64,000 nt of DNA from the NCBI GenBank assembly GCA_903994525.1, contig CAJEXW010000005.1, forward strand, positions 1-64,000. Direction: 5' to 3'. The notes under the pieces were generated by a model, which saw only the letters and a list, made by a program, of their open reading frames with translations, searched no databases and was not told the DNA's origin. Source of the stretch: an uncultured Chlorobiaceae bacterium (lineage in GTDB: Bacteria > Bacteroidota > Chlorobiia > Chlorobiales > Chlorobiaceae). This document shows, one piece after another, positions 36,749-45,736 of the stretch. The position numbers and the translations under genes were made by a program. Every line of letters starts with the position of its first letter. The stretch's first letter is position 1.

Positions 36749-38308
36749 TCAAAAACTCCAGAAATCGCGGTCAAGGTTTCTGTACTGAATGGCCTGGATG
36801 AGATGTTTCATGCTAATCTGTTCGGAGCTGTCAAGATCGGCAATGGTGCGGCTGACTTTGATGATTCGATCGTGCGCCCGTGCTGAGAGGTTCATGCGAT
36901 TCATGGCATCCATCAGCTTTTGGGAAGACTCTCGATCGAGACGGCAGAAGCTTTTGATCTGTCGTGTGTTCATTTGGGCGTTGGTATAGATTTTCGGTGA
37001 TACCGTTGAGGCAAATCGTCTCTGCTGGATAGTTCGGGCGGATATGACCCGCTGGCGGATTGTTCTTGAGTTTTCGGCAAGGGGCAAGGCAAACAGGTCG
37101 GAGTTCTCAACTTTCGGTACGTCGATATGAATATCAATACGGTCCAGCAGTGGGCCAGATATTTTTGCAAGGTATCGCTGAATTATTTTTGGCGGGGCAG
37201 TCAGATTGCCGTCACGATCTTTTAGTGCCCCCGCAGGGCTTGGGTTCATAGCGGCAATCAGCATAAAGCCAGCGGGATATTTTGTGGTGATGGCAATTCT
37301 GGAGACGATGGCTTCACGATCTTCAAGCGGCTGGCGGAGCACTTCGAGAGCATTGCGGCTGAATTCCGGCAGTTCATCAAGAAAAAGAATACCGTTGTGT
37401 GCAAGACTTACCTCTCCTGGTTTTGCTGTTGCTCCGCCGCCGATCAACGCAACATTGCTCGTTGTATGATGCGGGCTGCGAAAAGGTCGCCTGACCATAA
37501 GCGGGTGATCTTTTTCCAGCAGGTTGGCGACCGAGTAGATTTTGGTGGTTTCGAGCGACTCGTCAAAGCCCAGAGGCGGAAGAATCCCGGGCAACCCTTT
37601 TGCAAGCATGGTTTTGCCGCTCCCTGGCGGGCCTATCATAATAACGTTATGGCCGCCAGCAGCAGCAATTTCCAGCGCTTTTTTTGCAGCGCCCTGCCCC
37701 TTGATATCGGCGAAATCAACCGGATACTCCTGTACTCCCTCAAAAAGCTCTGCCACATTGACGGTCACCGGTTTTGGGAGAATAAGACCAGCCAAAAGAG
37801 CTACAGTTTCATTCAGGCTTTCAACACCATAGACCTCGATGGCGTTGCCGTTTGATGCGCAGACCGCGACGGCCGCTTCGGGTGCGTTGGCCAATGGAAG
37901 AATCAGCCTTTTAATATGCTCTTTTGCTGCCATCATGGCCACCGGCAGCGCCCCGTTGATTCTTCTCAATGAACCATCAAGCGCAAGTTCACCCATAATC
38001 AGGGTATCAGCAAACCGGTTGCTGATAAGATCAAGTGAGCCCAGCAGCCCAACCGCTATAGGGAGGTCAAAAGCGGTACCCTCCTTTTTAATATCTGCCG
38101 GGGCAAGGTTGACGGTAATTTTTTTGGGGGGGATAATAAACCCTGAATTTCTGATGGCAGTCAATATTCTCTCCCGGCTCTCCCTGATTGCGTTATCTGG
38201 CAGCCCCACCACCGTAAAAGAGGGAATTCCTGCCGTAACGTTGATTTCAACAGTAACCTTCAGGGCATCAATACCAATCAGCGCAGCAGCGCTAAGGATG
38301 GAGAGCAT
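36749..38308 (-). CDS. comM: YifB/ComM-family Mg-chelatase-like AAA ATPase
   Basis: A 519-residue protein: N-terminal ribosomal-S5-like/ChlI domain, then an AAA+ core with Walker A GPPGSGKTMLAKGL near residue 225, RPFRSPHHTTSNVALIGGG near 275 and Walker B LFLDELPEF near 310, and the C-terminal helical domain. ComM is a helicase that extends branch migration in natural transformation, so it is not a pigment Mg-chelatase even though it resembles ChlI. Length is standard. Confidence 0.94.
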   Translation of the reverse strand: MLSILSAAALIGIDALKVTVEINVTAGIPSFTVVGLPDNAIRESRERILTAIRNSGFIIPPKKITVNLAPADIKKEGTAFDLPIAVGLLGSLDLISNRFADTLIMGELALDGSLRRINGALPVAMMAAKEHIKRLILPLANAPEAAVAVCASNGNAIEVYGVESLNETVALLAGLILPKPVTVNVAELFEGVQEYPVDFADIKGQGAAKKALEIAAAGGHNVIMIGPPGSGKTMLAKGLPGILPPLGFDESLETTKIYSVANLLEKDHPLMVRRPFRSPHHTTSNVALIGGGATAKPGEVSLAHNGILFLDELPEFSRNALEVLRQPLEDREAIVSRIAITTKYPAGFMLIAAMNPSPAGALKDRDGNLTAPPKIIQRYLAKISGPLLDRIDIHIDVPKVENSDLFALPLAENSRTIRQRVISARTIQQRRFASTVSPKIYTNAQMNTRQIKSFCRLDRESSQKLMDAMNRMNLSARAHDRIIKVSRTIADLDSSEQISMKHLIQAIQYRNLDRDFWSF

Positions 38309-38460
38309 GGCAAAGAAAGTGAGTGATTTCAGTAATTATACGCAAAGTAAGTAAATGATAACAATAATACGTTACTATTTCTTTTTTTCCCTGGATCTTG
38401 TCACCGTATTCTTTCCTCTTCCACTGGTTCATTCTCCGTTGTCAATTGTCCCTTGCTCCA

Positions 38461-41229
38461 CTATCCAGTGGTCCGCAACCCGCCCGAAATGGCATTGACG
38501 GTCAAGAAGAGTTCCACGAGCAGATTTTCTGATTCCTCAGTTTTTCCTGCTTGCTGGAGTTCTCTCCATTGCCTGAGCAGCTTGATCTGCTGCAGATGCA
38601 GCATTTCAAGCCCTTCTCGTCTCGGGGCAATAAATTTGTTGACATTGATGCGCTGCGTTGCAAGAGGCTTGGAAAAAAGCAGTTCAATAAATTTTTTGGT
38701 ACGTTGATATTCTGCCTCAATCATGCCGAGGATGCGTTCCCTGATACTTTGGTCGTTGACCAGTGATGCGTATTGACGCATAATCTGCAGATCGGCTGCT
38801 GCCAGACTTGTATCGGCATTGCTGATAATGTAGCGGATTGGTGGCCATGCGTAGCTCCGGTTACGGATCTCCTCGAAGGTTTCAGGGGTGTTTTCGTGAA
38901 GGTATTCAAGGGCACTGCCAACCCCATACCATCCAGAAAGAGAGAAGCGAGCCTGATTCCAACTGAAGACCCAAGGAATGGCTCGCAGGTCATCCAGACT
39001 TGTTTTTCCACTTCTTCGGGAGGGGCGGGAGCCAATTCGGCTTGATTCGATAAGATCAATAGGAGTGGCTTCGCGGAAAAAGGTGAGAAACCCATCCGCA
39101 TGGATCAACTCCCTGTATGCCTGTCTGCTTTTTTCGGAGAGCAGATCCATGACTGGTTCGAGAGGGTGTGGCCGATGTTCCCCAACATGCTGTTTTATCA
39201 GTGCCCCTGCAGCTCCTGCCATGAAAAGTTCAAGATTATAGACGGCAGTAATACGATTGGCGTACTTTTGTGCTATGGTCTCGCCCTGTTCGGTAACGCA
39301 TATTCCTGCTTTAAAGGAGCCAAATGGTTGTGCCATAATAAAGCGATGGGTTGGTCCAGCTCCCCGGCTGATGCTTCCGCCCCTTCCATGAAAAAAAAGG
39401 ATGTCGGTGTCACACTCTCTGCCTGCCTGAAGCAATGCCTCCTGTGCCCGGTAGAGAGTCCAGGTACTGGCAAAAATACCTCCATCCTTGTTGCTGTCGC
39501 TGTATCCGATCATCACATTCTGCACTCTGGTTGCTCTGCCAGCTCTTCTTTTCTGTTCATCAAGGCTTCGCTGTGTGACGGGGTGGCTGAGAAACTCCCT
39601 GAGTATCTCAGCGCTTTTTCTCAAATCTTCGATGGTCTCAAAGAGCGGAACAACTGGCAGAATGCAGGCATCACCTTGATTGGTCGGAGTCATCAACCCC
39701 ACTTCCCGGGCAAAAAGGTAGACTGAAAGAAGGTCCGAGGCGTTTCTGGTCATGCTCACAATGAGGGATCCAACCCCTTTGGTGCCATACCGTTTGCAGT
39801 GGTTCAGCAAGACCTTGTAGCAGGCAAGTACCGCTTCCGCCTCAGCTCCGGCGGTCATATCGGGATGGGTAAATGGTCGGGGTGACTCCAGCTCACGGTC
39901 AAGAAAGACTCTTCTGGCGCTTGCATCCCACTCCAGAAAAGTGTCTCCATTCATGCCAGCCGCATTCATGAGCTGGCAGACTGCAAGTTCATGAATGTGG
40001 CTGTTCTGGCGGATATCCAGCCTGCCGAGATGAAACCCGAAAGTCTGTATAATTCTGTAGACCGGCAGTACCTCGGTATCGGCAAGATGCTGCGCCCCAA
40101 CGTTGAGCAGTGAGTGTCGCAGAAGCGAAAGGTCATCCAGCAGTTCATCGGAACTCTTGTAACGGCAGCTCTCATGATTCATGCTCACGTTTTCGAGGGT
40201 ATCCAGTTCAAAAGGAAGCGATGCTATCATCAGGTTCAGAAACTGCCGCCACGGCTCATGACGATTTCTCTGGAGCGCATCAAAACCTGCTTTTCCGAGT
40301 TTGTTGCTGAGTGTTGCAATCCGGCGGGCAAGCTGTTCTTCCGGCCTCTGAAGTCGCTGGGAGAGGCTTAATTTGGAGGCAAGCTCGGTAAGATGACGCA
40401 GGGCAAGTTTCAGGGCATTACGGCGCATGTCGGCAAGTGTCTCTTCGGTAACCACTGCTGTTACAAGTGGATGGCCGTCACGGTCACCACCAACCCAACT
40501 GCCGAAGCTGAGCCTGGGCAACGAGTTGGGATCGGAGAGCTTGCCGGTGTTGAATCCACTCTCCTGCCATGCCTGCAGAAGGCGCTTGTCGAGCATGGGA
40601 AGCACTTCTGAAAAAATGTTGTGGAGGTAGTGAATCACATTTCTCCGCTCATCAGAGACATCCGGTTTCTCGTACAGGATCTCTCCTGTCCTCCAGAGCC
40701 TCTCCAGCACTACCTTTATCTCATTTCGAATATCAAGCTGTTCGAGCGGTGTCCACATCTGGTTCTCTCTCTTGACGACAAGAAGATAGAGTTGACGATG
40801 CTGTTCAAGCACAGTTTTGCGTTTTGCTTCGGTGGGGTGTGCGGTGAGCACGGCATCTATAGAGACCTGGGGAAGCAGGTCGGATATGGTTGTTTCTGAA
40901 ATCCCGAGTTCCCTGAAACGCAGAAGTGTTCTGCCCCAGAGTCCGGTGAGATGGGCCAGTCCATGTTCAGCTTCAAGGGCGCGTCGATTCTGGGCAGCGG
41001 AGTTCTCTTCGGCCATGTTGAGGAGCTGAAAAAAAATGGAAAAGGCCTGGAGGGCGCGTTCGTTATCGGGATACTCTTCCAGAGGCTTGCCCGCATTCTG
41101 CCAGGGGAGATGGTCTGCCAGATCACTCTCACCAAGGTCACGAAGTACCTCCTGAAAGCAGTGAAGTAGGAACAAAAAATCGCGTTCAGCTTTTTCAAAA
41201 TCAATGATACTGCTGGTGGTGGTGATCAT
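38461..41229 (-). CDS. ppc: phosphoenolpyruvate carboxylase
   Basis: The 922-residue enzyme makes oxaloacetate from PEP and bicarbonate. Catalytic blocks are VLTAHPTEAKRKT near residue 130 (His), GSWVGGDRDGHP near 230, GYSDSNKDGGI near 575 and FFHGRGGSISRGAGP near 610. In an autotroph using the reductive TCA cycle it replenishes C4 acids. It is a bacterial-type PEPC; the family's C-terminal glycine is present (NAISGGLRTTG). Expression control is unknown. Confidence 0.97.
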   Translation of the reverse strand: MITTTSSIIDFEKAERDFLFLLHCFQEVLRDLGESDLADHLPWQNAGKPLEEYPDNERALQAFSIFFQLLNMAEENSAAQNRRALEAEHGLAHLTGLWGRTLLRFRELGISETTISDLLPQVSIDAVLTAHPTEAKRKTVLEQHRQLYLLVVKRENQMWTPLEQLDIRNEIKVVLERLWRTGEILYEKPDVSDERRNVIHYLHNIFSEVLPMLDKRLLQAWQESGFNTGKLSDPNSLPRLSFGSWVGGDRDGHPLVTAVVTEETLADMRRNALKLALRHLTELASKLSLSQRLQRPEEQLARRIATLSNKLGKAGFDALQRNRHEPWRQFLNLMIASLPFELDTLENVSMNHESCRYKSSDELLDDLSLLRHSLLNVGAQHLADTEVLPVYRIIQTFGFHLGRLDIRQNSHIHELAVCQLMNAAGMNGDTFLEWDASARRVFLDRELESPRPFTHPDMTAGAEAEAVLACYKVLLNHCKRYGTKGVGSLIVSMTRNASDLLSVYLFAREVGLMTPTNQGDACILPVVPLFETIEDLRKSAEILREFLSHPVTQRSLDEQKRRAGRATRVQNVMIGYSDSNKDGGIFASTWTLYRAQEALLQAGRECDTDILFFHGRGGSISRGAGPTHRFIMAQPFGSFKAGICVTEQGETIAQKYANRITAVYNLELFMAGAAGALIKQHVGEHRPHPLEPVMDLLSEKSRQAYRELIHADGFLTFFREATPIDLIESSRIGSRPSRRSGKTSLDDLRAIPWVFSWNQARFSLSGWYGVGSALEYLHENTPETFEEIRNRSYAWPPIRYIISNADTSLAAADLQIMRQYASLVNDQSIRERILGMIEAEYQRTKKFIELLFSKPLATQRINVNKFIAPRREGLEMLHLQQIKLLRQWRELQQAGKTEESENLLVELFLTVNAISGGLRTTG

Positions 41230-41300
41230 AAGGTTACAAGAGTGCTTTTGGATAAATGCTGCATTTCCTTTAGTATTCTAAAAAAAGCAGGAAGTTACAA

Positions 41301-41438
41301 ATGAAGTTTCTTTATCGTGACTGTTCAGTGTTCGAATTGGCCTGTCATTTCATAATAGGCCACCTTTTTCAGAGTTTCTGTTTGTTGGCTTTACTATTTA
41401 TGCTTATCTTTTCCTATAATTTTCGGGTAAGTTGCTAA
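41301..41438 (+). CDS. possible 45-residue membrane peptide upstream of pscC
   Basis: A 45-codon frame starts at ATG 41301 with a reasonable purine-rich AGGAAG six bases before it, and stops at TAA 41436-41438, 20 bases before pscC. The product has a hydrophobic stretch (FCLLALLFMLIF) that could be one membrane helix and three cysteines (SC, AC and FC contexts plus the last residue). It could equally be chance within the AT-rich promoter region of pscC. Confidence 0.25.
   Translation: MKFLYRDCSVFELACHFIIGHLFQSFCLLALLFMLIFSYNFRVSC
41415..41420 (+). promoter_or_regulatory. possible -10 element for pscC
   Basis: A TATAAT hexamer lies 38 bases before the pscC ATG. A matching -35 at 17-base spacing is not evident, so this rests on the -10 match only. 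It falls inside the possible small frame at 41301-41438, and only one of the two can matter. Confidence 0.35.
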
Positions 41439-41458
41439 CACCTAATTCACTACCTGCC

Positions 41459-42133
41459 ATGGACAACAAATCAAATGGGAAGCTTCTTGCTTTAGCAGCA
41501 GGTGGCGCCGCCTTAATGGGGTCGTTTTTTTTCGGGGTCTCGTTTTTAACCGGTTATGAGGTGCCCGCCAAAAATATCTCTAATATTTTAACGCCATTAA
41601 AGGCTTTTGGAGGGTGGCTGACGTTGATTTGTTTTGCTTCTGCCGTCATCATGGGTCTTGGCAAAATGTCCTCCAGAATCAGCTCCAAATGGTTTTTAAG
41701 TTTTCCTCTCAGTATTATTGCTATTGTTGCAGTCATGTTTGCCTCTCTCTGGTTCGTACCTGGCGGGATACTTCGTTCCAATTCAGGTCAAGCCAATCTG
41801 GGACGTACTTCAATGATGGATGGTTCCTCAATCCGTTCTGTTGATCAGTTAAAGGCATGGCTTGAAAAGCCGATTTTGTCTGCGAATGTTCCTGTTGCCC
41901 CTCCAGGCTTTGATTTCCCGGGTGCAAAAGCTCTCTGGACTGCCAAATGCAATGTTTGTCATTCTCAGCTTTCCACAATGGACGTTCTTAAAAGCAAATA
42001 CAAAAAGAGAGGCAAGATTGATGTGGTCGTCAAGTTGATGCAGGAGAAAGGCGGTGGTCCATCTGGTATGATTAATAATGAGGATGCTACAAAAATCATG
42101 CAGTTCCTGAATGAGGGGCTTGATAAATACTGA
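41459..42133 (+). CDS. pscC: photosynthetic reaction-centre cytochrome c-551 (PscC)
   Basis: A 224-residue membrane-anchored cytochrome. The opening DNKSNGKLLALAAGG, three transmembrane helices (about 8-31, 47-66, 79-99) and the IMGLGKMS...SKWFLSFPLSI block match the green sulfur bacterial PscC I know. The soluble C-terminal domain has a single haem motif CNVCH at 164-168. PscC carries electrons to P840 of the type I reaction centre. I start at the ATG at 41459; the frame is open 9 codons upstream. No strong ribosome site precedes it. The linker after helix 3 seems a little longer than in the members I remember. Confidence 0.92.
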   Translation: MDNKSNGKLLALAAGGAALMGSFFFGVSFLTGYEVPAKNISNILTPLKAFGGWLTLICFASAVIMGLGKMSSRISSKWFLSFPLSIIAIVAVMFASLWFVPGGILRSNSGQANLGRTSMMDGSSIRSVDQLKAWLEKPILSANVPVAPPGFDFPGAKALWTAKCNVCHSQLSTMDVLKSKYKKRGKIDVVVKLMQEKGGGPSGMINNEDATKIMQFLNEGLDKY

Positions 42134-42161
42134 TCAGCGTACGTTTTTCTCCGTAGTGTTC

Positions 42162-42194
42162 AAAAAGCCTCAGCGTTTCTCCCTGAGGCTTTTT
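42162..42194. terminator. bidirectional terminator between pscC and queF
   Basis: AAAAAGCCTCAG (42162-42173) and CTGAGGCTTTTT (42183-42194) form a 12-base perfect stem with a 9-base loop, T-rich on the exit side in both directions. It should end both convergent transcripts. Confidence 0.88.
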
Positions 42195-42204
42195 GCTTTC
42201 CGCT

Positions 42205-42555
42205 TTATTCTTTGGCGCTGTAGTGGACGGTGACGGTCTCAGTAATCCCTCCCCGTGCTTTCCACTCAGTAATGACGGACAGTGATCGTGGCTGAAGAAG
42301 ATCGGTAAGGTCGTCAAGGATTTTATTCGTAATGTTTTCGTAGAAGATGCCTGCATTGCGAAATTCAAGATAATAGTATTTCAGCGACTTCAGTTCAACA
42401 CAGCTCTTGTCAGGCACATAGCGGAGGGTAATGGTGCCAAAGTCAGGAAGTCCGGTAATAGGGCAGACGGAGGTAAATTCCGGGTTGACAATTTCGATGG
42501 TATAGTCCCTGTCGGGATAGGTATTGTCGAAAAGTTCAAGTATCTCTTTTTTCAT
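42205..42555 (-). CDS. queF: NADPH-dependent 7-cyano-7-deazaguanine reductase
   Basis: The 116-residue unimodular (short) QueF reduces preQ0 to preQ1 in queuosine synthesis. The active-site cysteine is Cys31 in SVCPITGLPDFG, with the conserved Asp38 next to it, and the family block ELKSLKYYYLEFRN is at residues 54-67. Length matches the YkvM class. It is divergent from the methyltransferase gene at 42673. Confidence 0.96.
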   Translation of the reverse strand: MKKEILELFDNTYPDRDYTIEIVNPEFTSVCPITGLPDFGTITLRYVPDKSCVELKSLKYYYLEFRNAGIFYENITNKILDDLTDLLQPRSLSVITEWKARGGITETVTVHYSAKE

Positions 42556-42672
42556 CGGGTATCAGGGTTTACTTTTGACAGGATGAGGGCTTTTTTCTGG
42601 TGCAAAATAGAAATCCATCGCGATTTTCGGTAAGTTCGCTTTTGTTTTGTTCGGTTTTTTCGAAGTAACAGT

Positions 42673-43380
42673 ATGGCAATGATGCAGGTATCACAGGAGA
42701 GTGCGGGTTCCGCACTTCCATTGCTCTACCAGGAGCTGGCGGCTGAGTACGATCTGACGGAGACACACTATACGTTTGGGGGGCAATCGTTTACCTTTTT
42801 AAGTGTGCTCGACAGCTATGCCCTCCTTGACCGAATATCGCCAGAGGAGTTTGTTAAAGATGAGCAGATGCCCTACTGGGCGGAGATATGGCCATCGGCA
42901 ATAACGCTCTCCTCATTTATTGCCGATGAGCTTCAGCTTGAAGGGCATCGTGTGGTTGAGATAGGTGCTGGTATCGGAATGGCTTCGATTGTTGCCGCGT
43001 GGAAAGGTGCGACGGCTCTGGCTACAGACTACTCACTTGAGGCGCTTCGTTTTATCCGTTACAATGGCCTCAAAAACAGGGCCACTCTCTCTTGTGAAAG
43101 GCTCGACTGGCGTCTGGTGCAGTGCAGGGAACAGTTTGACCTTTTGTTTGCAGCCGATGTGCTATACGAGAGGGTGAATTTGCTTCCCATTGTGACGGCG
43201 ATTGACAAGTTGCTGGCACCGGGCGGGGTCGCCTACATTGCCGATCCACGCAGAAGAATGGCGGAACAGTTTCTGGAGCTGGCTGCTGAAAATAATTTTA
43301 CCATATCTTCGATACCGAAAAAATATTCAGGGGGAGCCATGCCGATTGCCGTGAATATCCACAAGATGAGCAGAAGATGA
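42673..43380 (+). CDS. Methyltransf_16-type protein methyltransferase
   Basis: A 235-residue methyltransferase. PYWAEIWPSAITLS near residues 74-87 and VVEIGAGIGMASIVAA near 97-112 fit the Methyltransf_16 group, which includes protein-lysine methyltransferases such as the ETF-beta enzyme. AADVLYE is the substrate-side acidic block. The substrate is unknown. It overlaps the next gene by ATGA, beginning a three-gene coupled unit ending in xerD. An internal ATG at 42682 is an alternative start. Confidence 0.82.
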   Translation: MAMMQVSQESAGSALPLLYQELAAEYDLTETHYTFGGQSFTFLSVLDSYALLDRISPEEFVKDEQMPYWAEIWPSAITLSSFIADELQLEGHRVVEIGAGIGMASIVAAWKGATALATDYSLEALRFIRYNGLKNRATLSCERLDWRLVQCREQFDLLFAADVLYERVNLLPIVTAIDKLLAPGGVAYIADPRRRMAEQFLELAAENNFTISSIPKKYSGGAMPIAVNIHKMSRR

Positions 43381-44240
43381 ACAATCATAGAGAGCAGCTT
43401 GCGGTTCGCTGGCGTTATGATGCTGGCCATGGGTACCTGGTGTGGCAGATGATGTTTACTGAAACAGGTGATCTCATCGGCCAGAAGCGCTCTTCAGCCA
43501 GCAGGCAGGCCCTTTTTTTTGGGATAGAGACCTCCACTGGTTGCCTGTTTCGTGATAACTATCTTTTAATGGATCATTATCATTCCCTCCCTGCTGGTGA
43601 GGGGTGGTTTACCGGAATTGAAACGGTGAGGGATTCCCTTGTTTACTGCTATGCTTGTCAGCCACACAGTCCCGAACACCAGGGGTTGTGGGCGCTTGAT
43701 TTAAGGGCGGGAGAGGTGGTTTGGTCACGCCCGGATATTTCGTATATCGCCAATCCTGGCGATGAGTTTCTCGTCTGTCGAACCTCGCTTTTTAACGGAT
43801 TTCCGGAGCGGGAGTTTTTGCTTGTCGACCCGTTACGTGGCTCTGTTCTCAACAAAGTAGCTCTTGAGAGTCATCAAGTTCATGCCATCAGGGAGAATGC
43901 TCTGCCGGAGGAGGATCGACAGCACATTATTCTGCCGGAGTTTATTATGGGGGGGATGGCCGAAGAGCGCCTTGCCTTGCTGGGGGTTTCCGTTTCGGAT
44001 GCGTGTCGGTGCGAGTATCTTGTTCAGCGTTCAGTCACGGTTGCCGCATTACACGAACGGCCAGCCTCGTCGGGAGTCTGGCGCTCCACACTTGTTGTCT
44101 GGCGGTCAGATTGTCTGGTTTATGAGGAGTGTATGGAGGAGGCGGCAGAAAAACCCCGCCTGAACAATTTTCTGATCCAGGGCGATAATTTATATTATCT
44201 CAAGGGAAAAGAGGAGCTGATCTGTGTCGCGCTCTCATGA
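43377..44240 (+). CDS. uncharacterised protein (possibly DUF4905)
   Basis: A 287-residue protein without signal peptide or membrane segment. It is rich in tryptophan, aromatic and beta-strand-like segments ([36 protein letters not shown]), suggesting a repeated beta-propeller-like fold of WALD / VVWS elements. It resembles a conserved protein of Chlorobi/Bacteroidetes that I believe is DUF4905, not verified. It overlaps the methyltransferase upstream and xerD downstream by 4 bases each, so all three should be made together. No function known. Confidence 0.75.
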   Translation: MNNHREQLAVRWRYDAGHGYLVWQMMFTETGDLIGQKRSSASRQALFFGIETSTGCLFRDNYLLMDHYHSLPAGEGWFTGIETVRDSLVYCYACQPHSPEHQGLWALDLRAGEVVWSRPDISYIANPGDEFLVCRTSLFNGFPEREFLLVDPLRGSVLNKVALESHQVHAIRENALPEEDRQHIILPEFIMGGMAEERLALLGVSVSDACRCEYLVQRSVTVAALHERPASSGVWRSTLVVWRSDCLVYEECMEEAAEKPRLNNFLIQGDNLYYLKGKEELICVALS

Positions 44241-45247
44241 AGGATGCTGCGATATTTTCTTTGCCGCCTCTTTTTCAGGGAGCCGCTTTTCCTGTGGCTG
44301 GCTTTCTAGGTCATCTCATGAGCCACAGAAATTTATCATTGAATACGGTTCTTGCCTACAGAACTGATCTGGTTCAGTTTTTCTCTTTTCTTGTGAACCA
44401 TTTTCAGCTCGACGATCTTGCCACTCTTGATCCCGAAAAGATCACGGCAGTCGATGTCAGGCTTTTTATGGCTTCCTTGATGCAGCGGGGAGTTCAGCCC
44501 CGATCCATTGCCAGAAAACTTGCTGCAGTGAAAAGCTTTTATCGATACATGAAAGATATTGGCTCTGTCAAAAATACTCTTTTCTCCTCTCTTGTTGCCC
44601 CCAGATATCCGCATCGGGTACCTGCATTTTTAACTGAGCAGCAGACACAAAAGTTGTTTGACAGGCTCTCTTCCTCCAGTTCATCTGAGCTTTCCATGAA
44701 GTGGGGGAGTACTCTCGAAGCCTCTTTTGTGCATAATCGCGACTGGAGCATTCTCGAACTGTTGTATGGCAGTGGGCTTCGTCTCTCTGAATTGACCGAG
44801 CTGACGATGGGATCGCTCGATCTGGAGAGAGGATTTGTCAAATTGACCGGTAAGGGGAGAAAACAGAGAATTGTTCCCGTGGGGCAACCGACCGTCGATG
44901 CGCTTAAAAAATATTTTGAAGTCAGGAGAAACTTCTTTAGAATAGGAGAGGATGGTGAGGTGCCAGCGCCACTTTATGTTTTTATAACCAAAAGAGGCAA
45001 AAAGCTTTATCCGATGCTTATCCAGAGATTGACCAGAAAATATCTTGCTGATGTTACTGAGCAGAACAAGAAAAATCCTCACTTGCTTCGACACTCGTTT
45101 GCTACCCATCTTTTGAACAGCGGAGCAGATCTCAAAAGTGTCAGTGAAATGCTTGGTCACAGCAATCTGTCAACAACTGAAATTTATACTCATGTTACTT
45201 TTGATCGCTTGAAGGAGGTTTACCAGAAAGCGCATCCCAACGCATAG
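44237..45247 (+). CDS. xerD: tyrosine recombinase XerC/XerD
   Basis: A 336-residue site-specific recombinase, the presumed dimer-resolution enzyme acting at dif. The N-terminal SAM-like core-binding domain spans about 15-110. The catalytic set is Arg in [10 protein letters not shown] near 175, Lys in TGKGRKQR near 205, HxxR in [10 protein letters not shown] near 285, His in LGHSN near 310 and the nucleophile Tyr in EIYTHV near 318. It sits in a coupled operon, not flanked by mobile-element ends, so it is a housekeeping gene rather than an integrase. Confidence 0.92.
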   Translation: MKDAAIFSLPPLFQGAAFPVAGFLGHLMSHRNLSLNTVLAYRTDLVQFFSFLVNHFQLDDLATLDPEKITAVDVRLFMASLMQRGVQPRSIARKLAAVKSFYRYMKDIGSVKNTLFSSLVAPRYPHRVPAFLTEQQTQKLFDRLSSSSSSELSMKWGSTLEASFVHNRDWSILELLYGSGLRLSELTELTMGSLDLERGFVKLTGKGRKQRIVPVGQPTVDALKKYFEVRRNFFRIGEDGEVPAPLYVFITKRGKKLYPMLIQRLTRKYLADVTEQNKKNPHLLRHSFATHLLNSGADLKSVSEMLGHSNLSTTEIYTHVTFDRLKEVYQKAHPNA

Positions 45248-45328
45248 ATCTACTATGGGCACGGGATATTTTCTCTATTCCGGGTCTTGTTCCTTCATTA
45301 CGTTCACCTTATTTCAACGGAGGTTTTT

Positions 45329-45649
45329 ATGACAAAAGTTGTAACCAATGACACGGTCAATGTTACTGTCACTCTTCGCCATTCAAACAATCACAGCACC
45401 ATAGAGGAGTATGCTCGCAATGCAGTGCTTGCACTGACAAGGGTTTATCCTGGTATCATCAGTTGTCATGTTATACTGGATCATCAAAAAAATGATTTTG
45501 AAAAGAACAAGCTTGCAGAGATAACTGTTCATGTGCCACAGAATGTTTTTGTGGCAAAAGAGGCTGGTACTGCTTATGAACAGACCATCGATACCTGTGT
45601 TGAGGCGCTGAGCCGTCAGCTTTTGAGGCACAAGGAAAAAATGCAATGA
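45329..45649 (+). CDS. hpf: ribosome hibernation-promoting factor (short form, HPF/RaiA)
   Basis: A 106-residue protein of the sigma-54 modulation/S30EA family, which binds the 30S subunit and keeps ribosomes dormant. It lacks the C-terminal dimerisation domain of the long form. I place the start at the ATG at 45329, preceded by a good AACGGAGG site; the frame is open 14 codons earlier. A terminator-like hairpin follows at 45665, and hprK lies just beyond, as in other hpf neighbourhoods. Confidence 0.87.
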   Translation: MTKVVTNDTVNVTVTLRHSNNHSTIEEYARNAVLALTRVYPGIISCHVILDHQKNDFEKNKLAEITVHVPQNVFVAKEAGTAYEQTIDTCVEALSRQLLRHKEKMQ

Positions 45650-45664
45650 TGGCATGATGAGGGG

Positions 45665-45702
45665 AACTGCGGGGTGCACAAGAGAATGCCTCGCAGTTTT
45701 TT
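45665..45702 (+). terminator. intrinsic terminator after hpf
   Basis: AACTGCG near 45665 pairs with CGCAGTT at 45691-45697, extended by G-C and G-T pairs to about ten base pairs, and followed by TTTTTCT. It likely ends the hpf transcript ahead of hprK, whose ATG is 35 bases downstream. Confidence 0.7.
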
Positions 45703-45736
45703 CTGCTGGATTATTAACATATCGATTGCTGAGGCC

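Noticed and set aside
36749..38308. Mg-chelatase subunit I (BchI)
   Set aside because: The length, the HHTTSNVALIGGG block and the domain order are those of YifB/ComM, which only resembles ChlI.
41331..41345. GTTCGAATTGG resembling a tRNA T-loop
   Set aside because: No acceptor stem, anticodon arm or D-arm can be built around it.
44237..45247. Phage or mobile-element integrase
   Set aside because: No attachment repeats or mobile genes flank it, and it is in a coupled chromosomal operon, so XerD is preferred.
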